The notes beneath the pieces were generated by a model. That model had not been told where the DNA came from. It searched no databases and saw only the letters and a program-made list of their open reading frames with translations. Positions 51,567 through 63,408 of a DNA stretch of 64,000 nt are shown here, in pieces. Position 1 is the first letter of the stretch. The number at the start of each line of letters is the position of its first letter. The position numbers and the translations under genes were made by a program. This stretch comes from Rosellinia necatrix (Eukaryota > Ascomycota > Sordariomycetes > Xylariales > Xylariaceae): contig JAGYVD010000005.1 of NCBI GenBank assembly GCA_021209875.1, positions 4,192,001 to 4,256,000 on the forward strand. Direction: 5' to 3'.

Positions 51567-52100
51567 AGTTATAAACAACGAATAATTAGCTATACGCAAT
51601 ATGTGCAGCATGTGCGTGCAGAACATCTGTACATCTGCTGCTAACTAGCATATATAAACCAGCTGTAGTGTCATGACCCACAGCCATGATGGCCCTGATT
51701 GGCTGCACGAATGAGTGGCCTGGCGGCCCCTGATTGGTTCCCCGGCTAAGTGGGTACAAGTACGAGGTGGTGAATGCGGTAGGCCAGTCACGTAGTGAAT
51801 GGCCAGTAGTATGTACAAGTAGGAATTCTGGCCGTTGGCCCTGTGTATAGTTCTCTTCTTTTCTCAACCTTAGTTTTTCTTCCCAATACATAGGTATAGT
51901 TGGGCTCCGCTCCAACTGCCGCTATTGCAGCCATCACATGTAGCGCATAAACTGGACTTATTCTACATATTTATATTTAGCCAGAATTTTAATACGCTCA
52001 TTCCTTCTATTTACCTTTTTTTTTTTTTACCTATAGATTTATTGTATAATATATCACTTATTGCTGGAGCCTTAACTTTTTATTTATAACTGGTGCAACA
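51567..52100 (-). repeat. Family B LTR, copy 6, split by a family D LTR
   Basis: The two parts, 51567-51668 and 51944-52100, join into one family B LTR of about 259 bp. The inner (left) end GTTATAAACAACGAATAATT aligns with GTTACAGATAACTGGTAATT of copy 4 and is mutated. The outer (right) end CTGGTGCAACA is clean. The family D LTR interrupts it at the sequence CAGCTGTAG. Confidence 0.82.
51669..51938 (+). mobile_element. Family D solo LTR, unmutated
   Basis: 270 bp from TGTCATGACCCACAGCC to GCAGCCATCACA with canonical TG...CA ends and a perfect 5-bp target duplication TGTAG (51664-51668 and 51939-51943). It shows no visible RIP, making it the youngest-looking insertion of the window, and is the reference for the mutated copy at 17111-17379. 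The CT-rich stretch GTTCTCTTCTTTTCTCAACC could mark a transcription start. A 109-codon open run on the minus strand (51586-51915) crosses the border of this LTR and is an artefact of low mutation, not a gene. Confidence 0.93.
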
Positions 52101-55100
52101 TACGTTAAAAAAAATTTATATTAAAATCATTTTATTTTTAATAAAATATTTCTTAATTATGTCGCTAAATTTTTAATCTATAAATATTTATTAGAAATAT
52201 TTAAAAATAACTAACAGTAGATCTTACGCTTATAAAATAAAAAAAAGCCGATTTTTTTAATAATTTAACAGAAAATAAACCAGCTAAAATAATCAGCTAT
52301 TATGAATATATATTTTAATCTGTTTAAAGTAATAAAAAAAAATTAGTGTAATTTAGTTTATATTAATGATATTTTAAAGCTTAAATATTATAACTTATTG
52401 TTTAATCATAAGTAATAATTTTAATTTTAATTTTGATAAATATAATAATAGTTATAAAATATATTAATATTTATATTTTTCAACAACTATTAAAACTGTT
52501 TTATTAATTTTTTTAAAGAACAATATGTTTATAATATTTATACATGTTATATGCTTATTTTAATCTTGCTAGTATTTTTTTTTCCAAAAAACATATTTAT
52601 TTAAGCTTTTATTGTGTTTAATTTAAACTAAATAGCTATTTTAAATATAATACTACATTAATTATTTTATTACTAATTTTTTAATTAATAATTAATAAAA
52701 AACAGCTATTAGTTTTCTTATTATATATTATATTAAGTTATTATATTATATATTTAATTTATGTTATTTAATTCATATATTAAAATTATTTTTTTTATTA
52801 TTAACAAAAAAGAAAATATAATCTTTTATTTTAAAAGCTTTTTTAAAAACAAAAACGTTTAAAATAACAAGAAAAAACTTTTGATATTTATTTATTTAAA
52901 AGTTTAATGATAAAGCTTTATAATTTGAAAGGTTTCTTTATAATATAAATAATATATATTATATTAAGTCAATAATATATAATAAATTAATATTGGCTTG
53001 ATTTTTTGAGTTATATTTTTACTTTTTTATATATGTTCAACTTGAGTTGAAAAATAAATTATAAGTTTAAATAATTTACAACAAACATAATAAAATAAAA
53101 GAATTCCAGCAATAATTATTAATATTTTATTAAATATTTAATTAAGCTTAAAGTTTTTTGTTTTAATAAAATATTAAGTTTTGAAATGTAACAATTAAAA
53201 CAATATAAACATGATTTTTGTTATAAATATTAGAATTTTATTTAAAATTGTAGTTTTAATAAATTAAACTATAAATTAAAAAATACTTTTTATGTTTTTG
53301 TTTATAAAACATTAATAATTAAATAATATTAAAAAATAAAATCAGGATGTCTTTTCGTTTAAATTTAAAATTTTTAATAAATAATAAGAAAAGCGTGATT
53401 TTATTTTTAATTTATATAAAAAGTTTCCGCACCTTTTTTTAATATTAAAAGTTTTTAGTTAAAATAATAATAAACGCTAGTTTTATATAAGCTTTTTGAA
53501 TATTTTTATTAAGTGTGTTTTTTAGCAGGTAAACTTTTAAGAAAAAACTAAATAAAAAATTAATTTAATTTTTTTTCAAAAATAGTTTTTCATTTTAATT
53601 ATTATATAAAATAAAACTTATATTTAATAAATAATTTAATTTGTTTTTTAATCATTTAAAACTTAAAGCTATAAGGCTACTTTTAAACAAAATCATTTTT
53701 TAAAAATAATACAATTAAAATAAAATAATATAAAAATTTAAAAAATATAAAAACAATTAAGAAAATTATTAAAAGTTTTTTAATATATTATAATTATTTA
53801 TAAAAATATTAAAAAAAATTTTGTTTTAATCATAACTAATAAAAAAATAAAACAAGCTTTTAAAATTTTTATAAAACAGCTATTTATTAAATCTTATGTT
53901 TTTAAAATATAATCAATATATAAAGCTTTTATAAAACTTTAAAATATTTTTTGTTTAAATATTATTTACTTAGTACAATAAAAGCGTGTTTAAATTAGTT
54001 TTGATTATTTATTTTAACTGTTTAAAACTTATAGGCGGCGTTTTTTCAAAAAGAAAATTAAATTTTTTTTAAATTAAAATATTAAATATTTTACTATATT
54101 TCTAAATTAATTATGAAAGTTTTATTATTATTTTATTAATAAGAATATAATAATATTTAAATTGTTTTTTAGTTTAAATTTTAATAAATACTTTATTTAT
54201 ATTTTTAAGCTGAAATATTTAAATAAATTAGTTTAACTGCTTTTAATTAAAAAGAAGTTTTTATGAAGTTTTGTTATTTATTATATATTTAATTAATATA
54301 ATTTATAAAGTTTAATATATTTATTTATTATAATAATATATTTTATTAAATTTATTATTTTTATATTGTGTAAGCTAATAATAAAATAATTTTTAATCAT
54401 AATAAAGTTTTTATGCTTAAACTTGTTATTTTTAAATAACACCTTTATTTTTAATAATAAACTGTAATATCTTAAACTATTAGTTAATTATTTATTAAAC
54501 TTTATTAAATACTCATTATTGTGTAAATCTTTTATTATTTTAAGTTTTTTAATTCTTTTAATTTAAAAACTTATAAATAAGTTATATTTTATTATAAATA
54601 GTTATTAATTTAATAGTTATAAGCTTTTATAATAAATCAACGTTTAAATTATTTCTAAAACTATTAAATAAATCTTATCTTTATTATTATTTTAGTTTTA
54701 TATTTATTAAATATTTTGAAATTTTAGCCGAAAAACTTGTTTTATTTAATAAACGCTAGCGGTAGATCTATGTTAAATTAATTATTTAATTTTAAAACAG
54801 TTATTTTTTTATTATTATAAATATTTATTTTAAGCATTAACAAATTAAAATAATTTGTTATTCAAAAATAATAAATCAACAGGTTTTCTTTATTTCAAAA
54901 ATTTTTAGTTAGTTTATATAGTATTAATAAAGCAATTTTTTAAACATTTTGCAAACAGGAAATTATTTTTTGTATTTTTTTTTTTAATTTTTTTTGTTTT
55001 AAAAACATAATTTAGCAAAATTTATTATAATTAATAAATATAATCAATAAAAAAGCTTATATATATATTTCTTTTAGCGTTTTATTAAAATAAGCAAATA

Positions 55101-58100
55101 ATGCTAGGCTTAATACTACTAGTTGTTTTATTATTAAATTAAATAAAATAGTATAAGCTATTTCAAATTAAACTTATTTTAAGCTAAATTTGTTTATTTA
55201 TTTATATAAATCAATAGAATTTCAAAAATAATAAGATAATATTTAATAATTTTATTTAATCAGAAGCTATTTTATATAAAATTGGATTAAAGTTATTAAA
55301 GTTTAACCTTATAATTTTTAAAATATATAATTAAAACTAATAACTTTTTGTTAAAAAAGTTTAAAATATAATTATATAAATAATTTAAAATAATAAAGCT
55401 TTAAAAAAAAGCTATTATTTATTTACAACAAAAACATCTATTTAATATTTTTAGGTTTTATAAAAATTATCTTAGTATATTAAACTATAATAAATGTTTT
55501 AACAAACAATTATTTATTAAATTAAATAAAAAAGTTTTAAATTACATAATATTTAGTCCAAAAATATCTTAATTTTATTTAAAACATAGATATTTATAAA
55601 CAAATTAAAAAGTTGTAAGGTTTTATTAATGCAATAGTATAAAAGATTGGAATATAAATAGCTGCTAATTATAAAGTTTATATTTTATTTATATTTAATT
55701 ATTTTAACCAGCAGGTTTAAATTTATACATTAAATGATTTTATTAGCAATTTTCTTTTTAGCATATAATGTTTAATAAAACATTTATTTTTAAAAGCTTG
55801 TTATAAAAAAAAACTGTTTTTAATATTTTTTGAAACAATATAAGCTTAATAAATAGTTTAAACTTTTTATATATAATTTAATTTAATAAAAACCAGCTTA
55901 TATATAAGAAATGCTAGCAGCAGTAGAAAAGATTTTGATAGTTTTAATTATAAAAATTTAAATAATGGTAGTTTGTTTAATGTTTTTAATAATAATAACA
56001 ATAATTTCAATAGCAGCTCAAAAAATTTTGAAGTATTTCAAAATAATTTTAATTGTTTTAATAACAAAATATTAAAATGAAAAAACAAGCTAGTAAAAGC
56101 TTTTAAACGTTTAATATAACTATTTTTATGATGAACTTTGTTTATTTAAAGCTTTTATTATAATATAAAACAAAAAACCTTTGTAGATTTAAACTTTAGT
56201 TTATTAAAATCATGATATATATTAAGTTATATAAACACAGTTTTTATATTAATTAAATTTGCATTTATTAAATAAGATTTTTATTAATAAATAAAACTTA
56301 AATATAATATTAACAAAAATTTAATTAAATATAAATTATAAACTTAATAAATAATTTCAAGGTATATTTTACAGCCTTTCAAAAACTTTTTGCAAACTTT
56401 TTATTAAAACAATAAAACATAAGAACAATAATAAATTTTGATAAAACAATTTAAGAATTTAATATTATAAATTAAAACTATATATCAAAAATATTTTTAA
56501 TAACATTATTTAATTAATTTATTGTTACAAAAAAATAGTTTTAAAAAATATTAATATATTTTGAACAATAGTTTATAAAACAGAATAAATTTATAAAACT
56601 ATATTTATTATTCTCAAGTTATGATTATTGTTAAAAATAAGCTTTTTTTAATAACAAAACTTTTAAAGTTAACCTTGTTATATTATAACAGAAAAGGTTG
56701 CTCTGATTTAACTATAGACCGATTTTCTTTAAAAAAAATAAGCTTAAAAAATAAAAACAAGCTTAAGTTAAAGTTAAAAAATAAGCAATAAATTAACATA
56801 GCTATTGTTTTTAAAAAAGTTAATTAAGCCGTAATTAATAAATAAATATAAAATAAAATTAACTGCTAATAATATAGTTAATTTAATTATTATATATTAA
56901 GATACTTTATAAAAAAATATTCAAACAAAGATTTATTTATGTTTAAAAAATTCACTGCTGCTAATACTACAGATATTAAAAATAAATAAAAAGTAACAAT
57001 AAAACAGCGCTACTGCTTAAAAAAGCTAAAATTAACGCTATTATAACTTAGCTTATTATTATTTTATTTATAAAAATCAGATTTAATATTAAATTAAATC
57101 TAGATTTTTAAATACCTGTTATATTATATTTTATAAAAATAAAAGGCTATATAAACATATATTTTATATTTATAAGGTTAAAAACACCTTCAATCCAAAA
57201 GATTTTCAGCTTAATAAATAATAATATTTCAAATTTCATATAAAAACTCGTTTAATTATAGCAATAATATCATTATATAATAATAATAAAAATTGAATAT
57301 AAATGTTTTTTAATATAAATATATCAGTTTTAAAAATATAAAATTAAAAGCTTTTTATTATTAAATAACAAGTTTTAAACTAATAATAAGTTTTAATACT
57401 TTTTATAATTATAGCAGTAGATGTTATATTAAAAATTTAATACTATAATATTAAAAGATTATTATAAATCTAAAGATTTAAAGCTAGTTTTATAAGTATC
57501 ATGATATAATCAATTTTTAATATAGAAAGCTGCAGCTATGTATAATATTCTTTTATATAATTAACGCTAAAAAACCATTTTTATACAATAATATGTTTAA
57601 AATTATATTTATTAATAAAATATAAAAATTTTATTTATGTAATAAGTATTTAATTATTTTTGTTTTAGTTATATAATATTAAAAATATAGCTAATTAATT
57701 ATTATATAATTATAACATGTATTTATTTAAAATTAAATAAGTTTTAATTTTTATATAATAATAATTTAATTTTTAAAATGTTTTAATTATTAAATAAATT
57801 ATGAACAATCTTTTATGAAATTTTTAATATATATTAATGTTAGTTCTTTTATATAAAAATAATTAAAAACAATATTTATAATTTTAATAAAATTAGTTTA
57901 TAACAAATAAAATGAACTTTAAAAATGTTATTATATTATTTAATTAATATTTACAATTAAAATTTATTATATAAAATAATTATATATAATGAATAATTAT
58001 TTAAGTTATTTTTATATAGTTGTATGATTTTATTATATATTATTTTAATAAGCCGTATTTATTTATTATTTTAATATTAAAACAGTAATTTATTATTTAT

Positions 58101-61100
58101 TAAAAAGTTTAAATTAAATAAGATATTTTACTTAATATATATTTAATTATATAAAAAACTTTATCATTTATTAATTTTCAACAGCTTTACAAGCTATTAT
58201 TTTATTAAATTTAAATTATATATTCAAAAACAAAATTATTATATTTTATATATCATTATAGTTATTATATATGCTTTAATCATTTAATGTGAATTAATTT
58301 AGTTTTTAAAACGATTATATCATAAATCATTTAATAAATTAATATAAGCCTTTATAACTTATATTAAAAAAAAAAGTTGTTAGCTTTATTTTATTATATA
58401 TATAAAAACTTCATAATAAAATAAAATATTTATAAAAGCTTTAAAAATTTTAAACTTATTTTATAAAATGTCATATATATTATTTTGAAGCTGCCGTTAA
58501 AAATTATAGTAAGAATGTTTTTAAAGGTATTTATAAGCTTTTTATTTTAAAATTTCAAAACGTTATATAATATTTAAAATATTATATTATAAATTAAATA
58601 TATTAAAACGGACTATATAACATTCAAATACTTTTTTATAATTATTTTAAATATAATTAATGGCAATATAAAAATGCAGCAATATGAAAATATTAAATAA
58701 AATCATTATAAATTACAATTTTAAATTTTAATAAACTAATTATCAATTAAGCCAACGTTATTATTGAAAAATAAATATATATAAACTAAAAGGTATTTAA
58801 TATTCAAAAAAATTAAAACTAAAAGTTAAAAATATATATATAATTAAAAATTGTTATATAAATTACAATATAGAATAAAAATAGCTGTATAAAATTTACA
58901 GAAAACTTAAATATAATATTTATATATATAAAAATAAAATAAAATATTTAATAAAAACAATTCTAATTAATTTAAATTAATTTTTTTGTGTTACAAAATT
59001 ATCATATGTTTTTATATAAATGTTTGTAAAATATGCAGCTTATCTGTCTAATACATTAATAAACAATAAAAGATAAACTTATAAAATGTTTTAAAGCTAT
59101 AAAAATATCTAGTTTTTATTTTTTATAGACAAAAAATAATATTAATAAAATATTTTTAAATTTTTTACGTTTTAATCTAGCTTTAATATAAATAGTTATA
59201 AAAGCTGTTTTTAATTAAATATTTATTAAATTTTAAAAGCATTAATTTATTATATTTAAAGCTGCTATATATAATTTATTAAATTATTAATTATAAAATT
59301 ATAATATTAATTTAATAAAAACAAAACTATTGTATAAAAACAGATATATATTATAAATATTAAAAACTAAAAACTAAAAATATTTCATGAAAGACAAGTT
59401 TTTAATAATTTTTATAACCAATTATTAATTATTAAAGCTTTAACAATCTAATAATATTTATTTAATGTCTTATTTTTTAATTAATAAATTATAAATAAAG
59501 CTATAAATTATATTATAGTTTTTTAAAATAAACTTCATATGGAGATTTTTGTTAATCTATATTAAAAATGAACATAAATAAAAAACCAGTCTATATTATA
59601 AATATAGCTTGTTTAACTATAACGTTATATTTATAAGCTTTATTAACACTTTATTTATAGTTTGGTTTATAATGCGCTATTAATTTTAAAACTTAATTAA
59701 TATAAAACTTTTAATATATGCTAATATAATTCAAAAATATAACATGTTAATTAAAAAAGTGTGAAAAAAACTAATAAAATATAACTTAGCTGTTCATTTT
59801 TAAAAATATAAACAGCAGGGTTAAAAAACAAAAATTTTAAAATATACTATTGAAATAAATAATTTTTGAATAGCTAAAAATAAAAGATAATACATAAAAG
59901 AATAATAAATATAACTTAATTTTAAAAATATTGATAGTTTATAAGTTTTATTAATTTTTCTTAACATTATATTTTAAGTTTTTAAAAGCTATAAAACTTT
60001 TATAAATAAAAACAAATCAAATAAAACAAAATAATAATAATAAAAACTTATAAATTTAATATTTTATAAAATTAAAAAGAATTTATAAGACTATTTATAT
60101 TTATATATTTTAATGTAATAAAAATATTTTATGCCAAAGTAAACATTTTTAATTTTGTTTTAAACATAGTTTTATTATCAAAAAAATAATAATAAACTAA
60201 ACCTTATGATTTTTGTTTATAAAAATTAATGCGTATTAAAATAAATTACAAAATATATAATAAAAACAATTTATTATTATACATTTATTTAATAAATAAA
60301 AACAATATTTAACAAAGAATTTCTTAATTAAAAATATATTTAAATTATTAATACTTAATGTATTTTATAAGAGAAAAAGTATTTAAAAATAATAAACAAA
60401 TTAATTTTAATATTTATTATTTAATTGGTTTATTATAAATTATTGATTAAAACAACTAAATAAAAAGCAGATATTTCATTATGTTTAAAATAATATTGCT
60501 TAAAAAACCTAAAAACTAGCTGATTATATTATGTTTATAAAATAAACATTTATTTTATTTATATAAATTATTATTTTTAATAGTTTTAATAATTATCATG
60601 ATATTAGCTAGATTAAATAATTTTAAAATATTTATATAAACTAAATCTTTTATTTAAAACATTAAAAATATTTAAAAGCTATTTTATAAAAAAAACGTTT
60701 TTAAATATCAAATTCTTTTTAGTAACATATATTAAATTTTAAATATAATATAAAATGAGCTGGCTATATAAAAATAAATAAAACTTTAAAACTTATTATT
60801 AAATTTTTTTTAGCTAAGTTTAAAACGTTTAATAAAGAATTATATTTACAAAACCATATTATAAATTTTATAACTAATTTATTATTATTTTATAATTATA
60901 AATTTATATACATAATAATAGGTTTTTGATTAAAATAGTTCATTTTATATTTTTAAACATAAAAACAAAAGAGAAGATTTTATTTAAATATTTATTAAAA
61001 TATTTAAAAAATTTTATAAAAGTTTTTAATTTTATTTTTAATCAATACTTTAAGTTTATTTCTTATTTATAAAAAGAATTTTTAAATGAATAAATAATAA

Positions 61101-62051
61101 AAATAACATAAATATAATTTTTGTTTCTAAATTTATTTGTAAGTTTTATTTTTATAATAAAATTTACATATAATAATATAATATTAACATAATTATATAA
61201 AATTTTTTGAATAAATTATAGCTTTTATTAAATAATTTATAATTTTTTATAAAAACTTTATATAATTTAAAAATAGTTTATATATATATTAAATAATTAA
61301 CATTTATAAAAACATAAATATATATTTAAAAACAAACTAAAGCTAAATAAAATTAATTTAATAAACAACAATTTACAACGTTCATATATATAAAAATCAG
61401 GTAATAATATTTAAAGTTTAAAATATTAAAATAAAAGTTTTATTAAAAAGCTTAGCAAAAAATTGTTTAGATTTTCTTAAAAAAATTTCTTTTTATTATT
61501 ATTATGAAATTAATATGATTTAAAAAGTAGAAAATTTATAATGTATTTTATGTTTTATTTATAAAGCTTTATTATATTAATAATTCAATATACCTTAATT
61601 TCAACTAAGTTTTATAAAAATAAAAACTATTAAATAAAATAAATTATAAACTTTTAAAAACTTAAAAATATATTAAATATTTATTTAAATAAAAGGTTAG
61701 CTTATTAAATAATATTAAATTTATAAACTTTATAAATATTTTAATAATAAAAATATCAAAAACTACTCAAAAAGCTTTATTAATAATACCCTGGCAAGCT
61801 AATTTATTTTTGCATCATTTAATAAAATATTGCTTTAAAAACAAGCGTTAAAAAAAGATTATATTATATAAGCTAATAATGCTATAAATACATTAAGCTT
61901 AAAAACCCCCAAAAAATGCTAAAATATTCATTGAAACGCAACAGTATATTAAAAAAGCTAACATATATATAGCTAAAAAATTAATTAATTATTTATAAAA
62001 ATAACAATTTAAACTATGAAAACTTATTATATAAAGATTAAATATAAATAG
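52101..62051. mobile_element. RIP-saturated AT-rich DNA
   Basis: About 10 kb without a gene or GC island. It starts with TACGT, the second target duplication copy of the preceding element. The first 2.5 kb is T-rich on the plus strand, like the block before 44885 that it probably continues. Beyond about 56600 the strand is A-rich, suggesting another element in the opposite orientation. No terminal repeats or motifs could be recognised. Confidence 0.45.
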
Positions 62052-62218
62052 CAGCCCGAGCCAGTATAGCTGGATTTTTTTATCGCTTTTTGAGACTAAA
62101 AAAGATTATTATAAATATAAAGCAATTATTACCCTTCTAAGCCAAGCCTTGTCATATTTTATCACACCTTCTCTCCTATTTATTGTCTGTGCGCCTGGAA
62201 GTATTAATATATAGGCAT
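62052..62218. other. Unmutated island of unknown nature
   Basis: About 165 bp with normal-looking base composition in places: CAGCCCGAGCCAGTATAGCTGG (a CCAG/CTGG hairpin), TACCCTTCTAAGCCAAGCC, CACACCTTCTCTCC and TGTCTGTGCGCCTGGAAG. The middle (62090-62130) is AT-rich. It could be a solo LTR or a unique-sequence remnant. I found no second copy, target duplication or coding frame. Confidence 0.45.
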
Positions 62219-63299
62219 GTTTTACACTAAAAATATTAATACTATTTTAAATTAACATAATTTCGTAAAAAATATTAAAGTTTTATATCCGCGTGTTAAA
62301 ACACGTTAATAAAAAAACTTTTAACGCTGCAACGTTTATTTGTTGCATTAGATTTTTAATTTATTAAATAAATTAAGCTATTTATACTGTTTGCTGCTAA
62401 TTTTTAGTAAAAAAAAGTTAAAATTAGCAGCATTTTATTACTACTTATAATAGTTTTAAAAAACCAAACTGTTAAAAATAAACTGTTTTTATAAAAAATA
62501 ATTATAAGTTATTTTACAAAAGCTAAATAAAACATATAAATTAAAAAAAAAATCTATATTAAATTTGCTAATATAATAAATAAATTTATTTGTTTATTTA
62601 ATAAGCCGTATTAAACTATATAATAGGTTTACGTTAAAAAACTAGCTAATAAAATAACCTAATATTTTAGGGCTATTATTTTTGTCAAAATAAAAAAAGC
62701 AGTAACTGTTTATTTATACTTTTAATTAATTTATTTTATAAACAGCAAAGCTTTAATTAGCAGAAGCGCTTTTTTCAAATAATTAAACCTGCTTCAGTTA
62801 AAACCGCTTTTATATATAAACGCTATATAAAAAATAAACGTTAAACTAAGAGCTAATAAAAAAAAAGCTAAGCTTCTACAGCTATTTTTAATTTTTTAAA
62901 AGCAAAATTTATGCTGTTAAATATAAAAAACTTTAAAGCATTAGTTAAAACAATAAAAAACAGGCTTTTTTATAAAATAACTTTATTTATAGCTAAAATA
63001 GCTTTTTTAAAAAACCTTGGACTAAAACTTCTAAATATATAAAACGTTTTATTTATTAAAACAAGTTAAACTATTAAAACTATTAAGCTTAATATATATT
63101 ATAAACTATTATTTGTAAATATTAAAACAATTATTTTATATATATTAAAAATAAAAAAAATTAAACTTTTTAAAACTTAAATTATTTATACAATTAAAAA
63201 CGTACTTATATTTTTTTTTACCTGTTTATAAAAAATAATAATAAATAATATTATAAAATAATAAACAATAAAAAAAGCTATTATATAAATAAAGCATAC
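62219..63299. mobile_element. RIP-saturated AT-rich DNA
   Basis: About 1.1 kb, with somewhat more residual GCT and ACGTT words than the preceding block but no motif or gene. It ends in CATAC, a copy of the next element's target duplication. Confidence 0.4.
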
Positions 63300-63408
63300 T
63301 GCTACAGAAAAGGATGGGGACCAACTGGTTAGTTGGCTGTACAGGTATTACAGACTAAGTAGGGCCACTTATTCACTTTCTAGTTCCTACCCCTAGCATA
63401 CTGTAGCA
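63300..63408. mobile_element. 109-bp inverted-repeat element
   Basis: Ends are perfect inverted repeats, TGCTACAG at 63300-63307 and CTGTAGCA at 63401-63408, with weaker symmetry further in (GATGGGG and CCCCTAG). It is flanked by a perfect 5-bp duplication CATAC (63295-63299 and 63409-63413). An internal hairpin CCAACTGGTTAGTTGG lies near 63323-63338. It has no coding capacity and no visible RIP. The size and inverted ends suggest a miniature inverted-repeat element, but TG...CA ends with a 5-bp duplication also fit a very short LTR. No second copy is in the window. Confidence 0.7.

Larger units (their letters stand above)
44891..52100 (-). mobile_element. Family B LTR retrotransposon, second full copy, reversed, with nested LTRs
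   Basis: Two reverse-oriented family B LTRs (44891-45144 and 51567-52100) enclose about 6.4 kb of A-rich interior. The flanks TATGT (44886-44890) and TACGT (52101-52105) are a 5-bp duplication differing by one C-to-T change. The inner sides of both LTRs are mutated and the outer sides spared. Two later solo LTRs sit inside: family B at 50876-51122 in the interior and family D at 51669-51938 within the right LTR. Removing these and their duplications leaves about 6.7 kb, longer than the copy at 18163-23550, which may be internally deleted. An open run at 47053-47277 (minus) is low-complexity and not a gene. Confidence 0.72.

Noticed and set aside
51586..51915. A 109-codon open run on the minus strand, the longest with ordinary amino acid composition
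   Set aside because: It spans the border between a family B LTR and an inserted family D solo LTR, so it is composed of two unrelated non-coding repeats. It is open because this DNA escaped mutation.
62052..62140. A possible tRNA gene in the CCCGAGCCAGTATAGCTGG region
   Set aside because: Only one short hairpin is present. There is no cloverleaf, no T-loop consensus and no acceptor stem.
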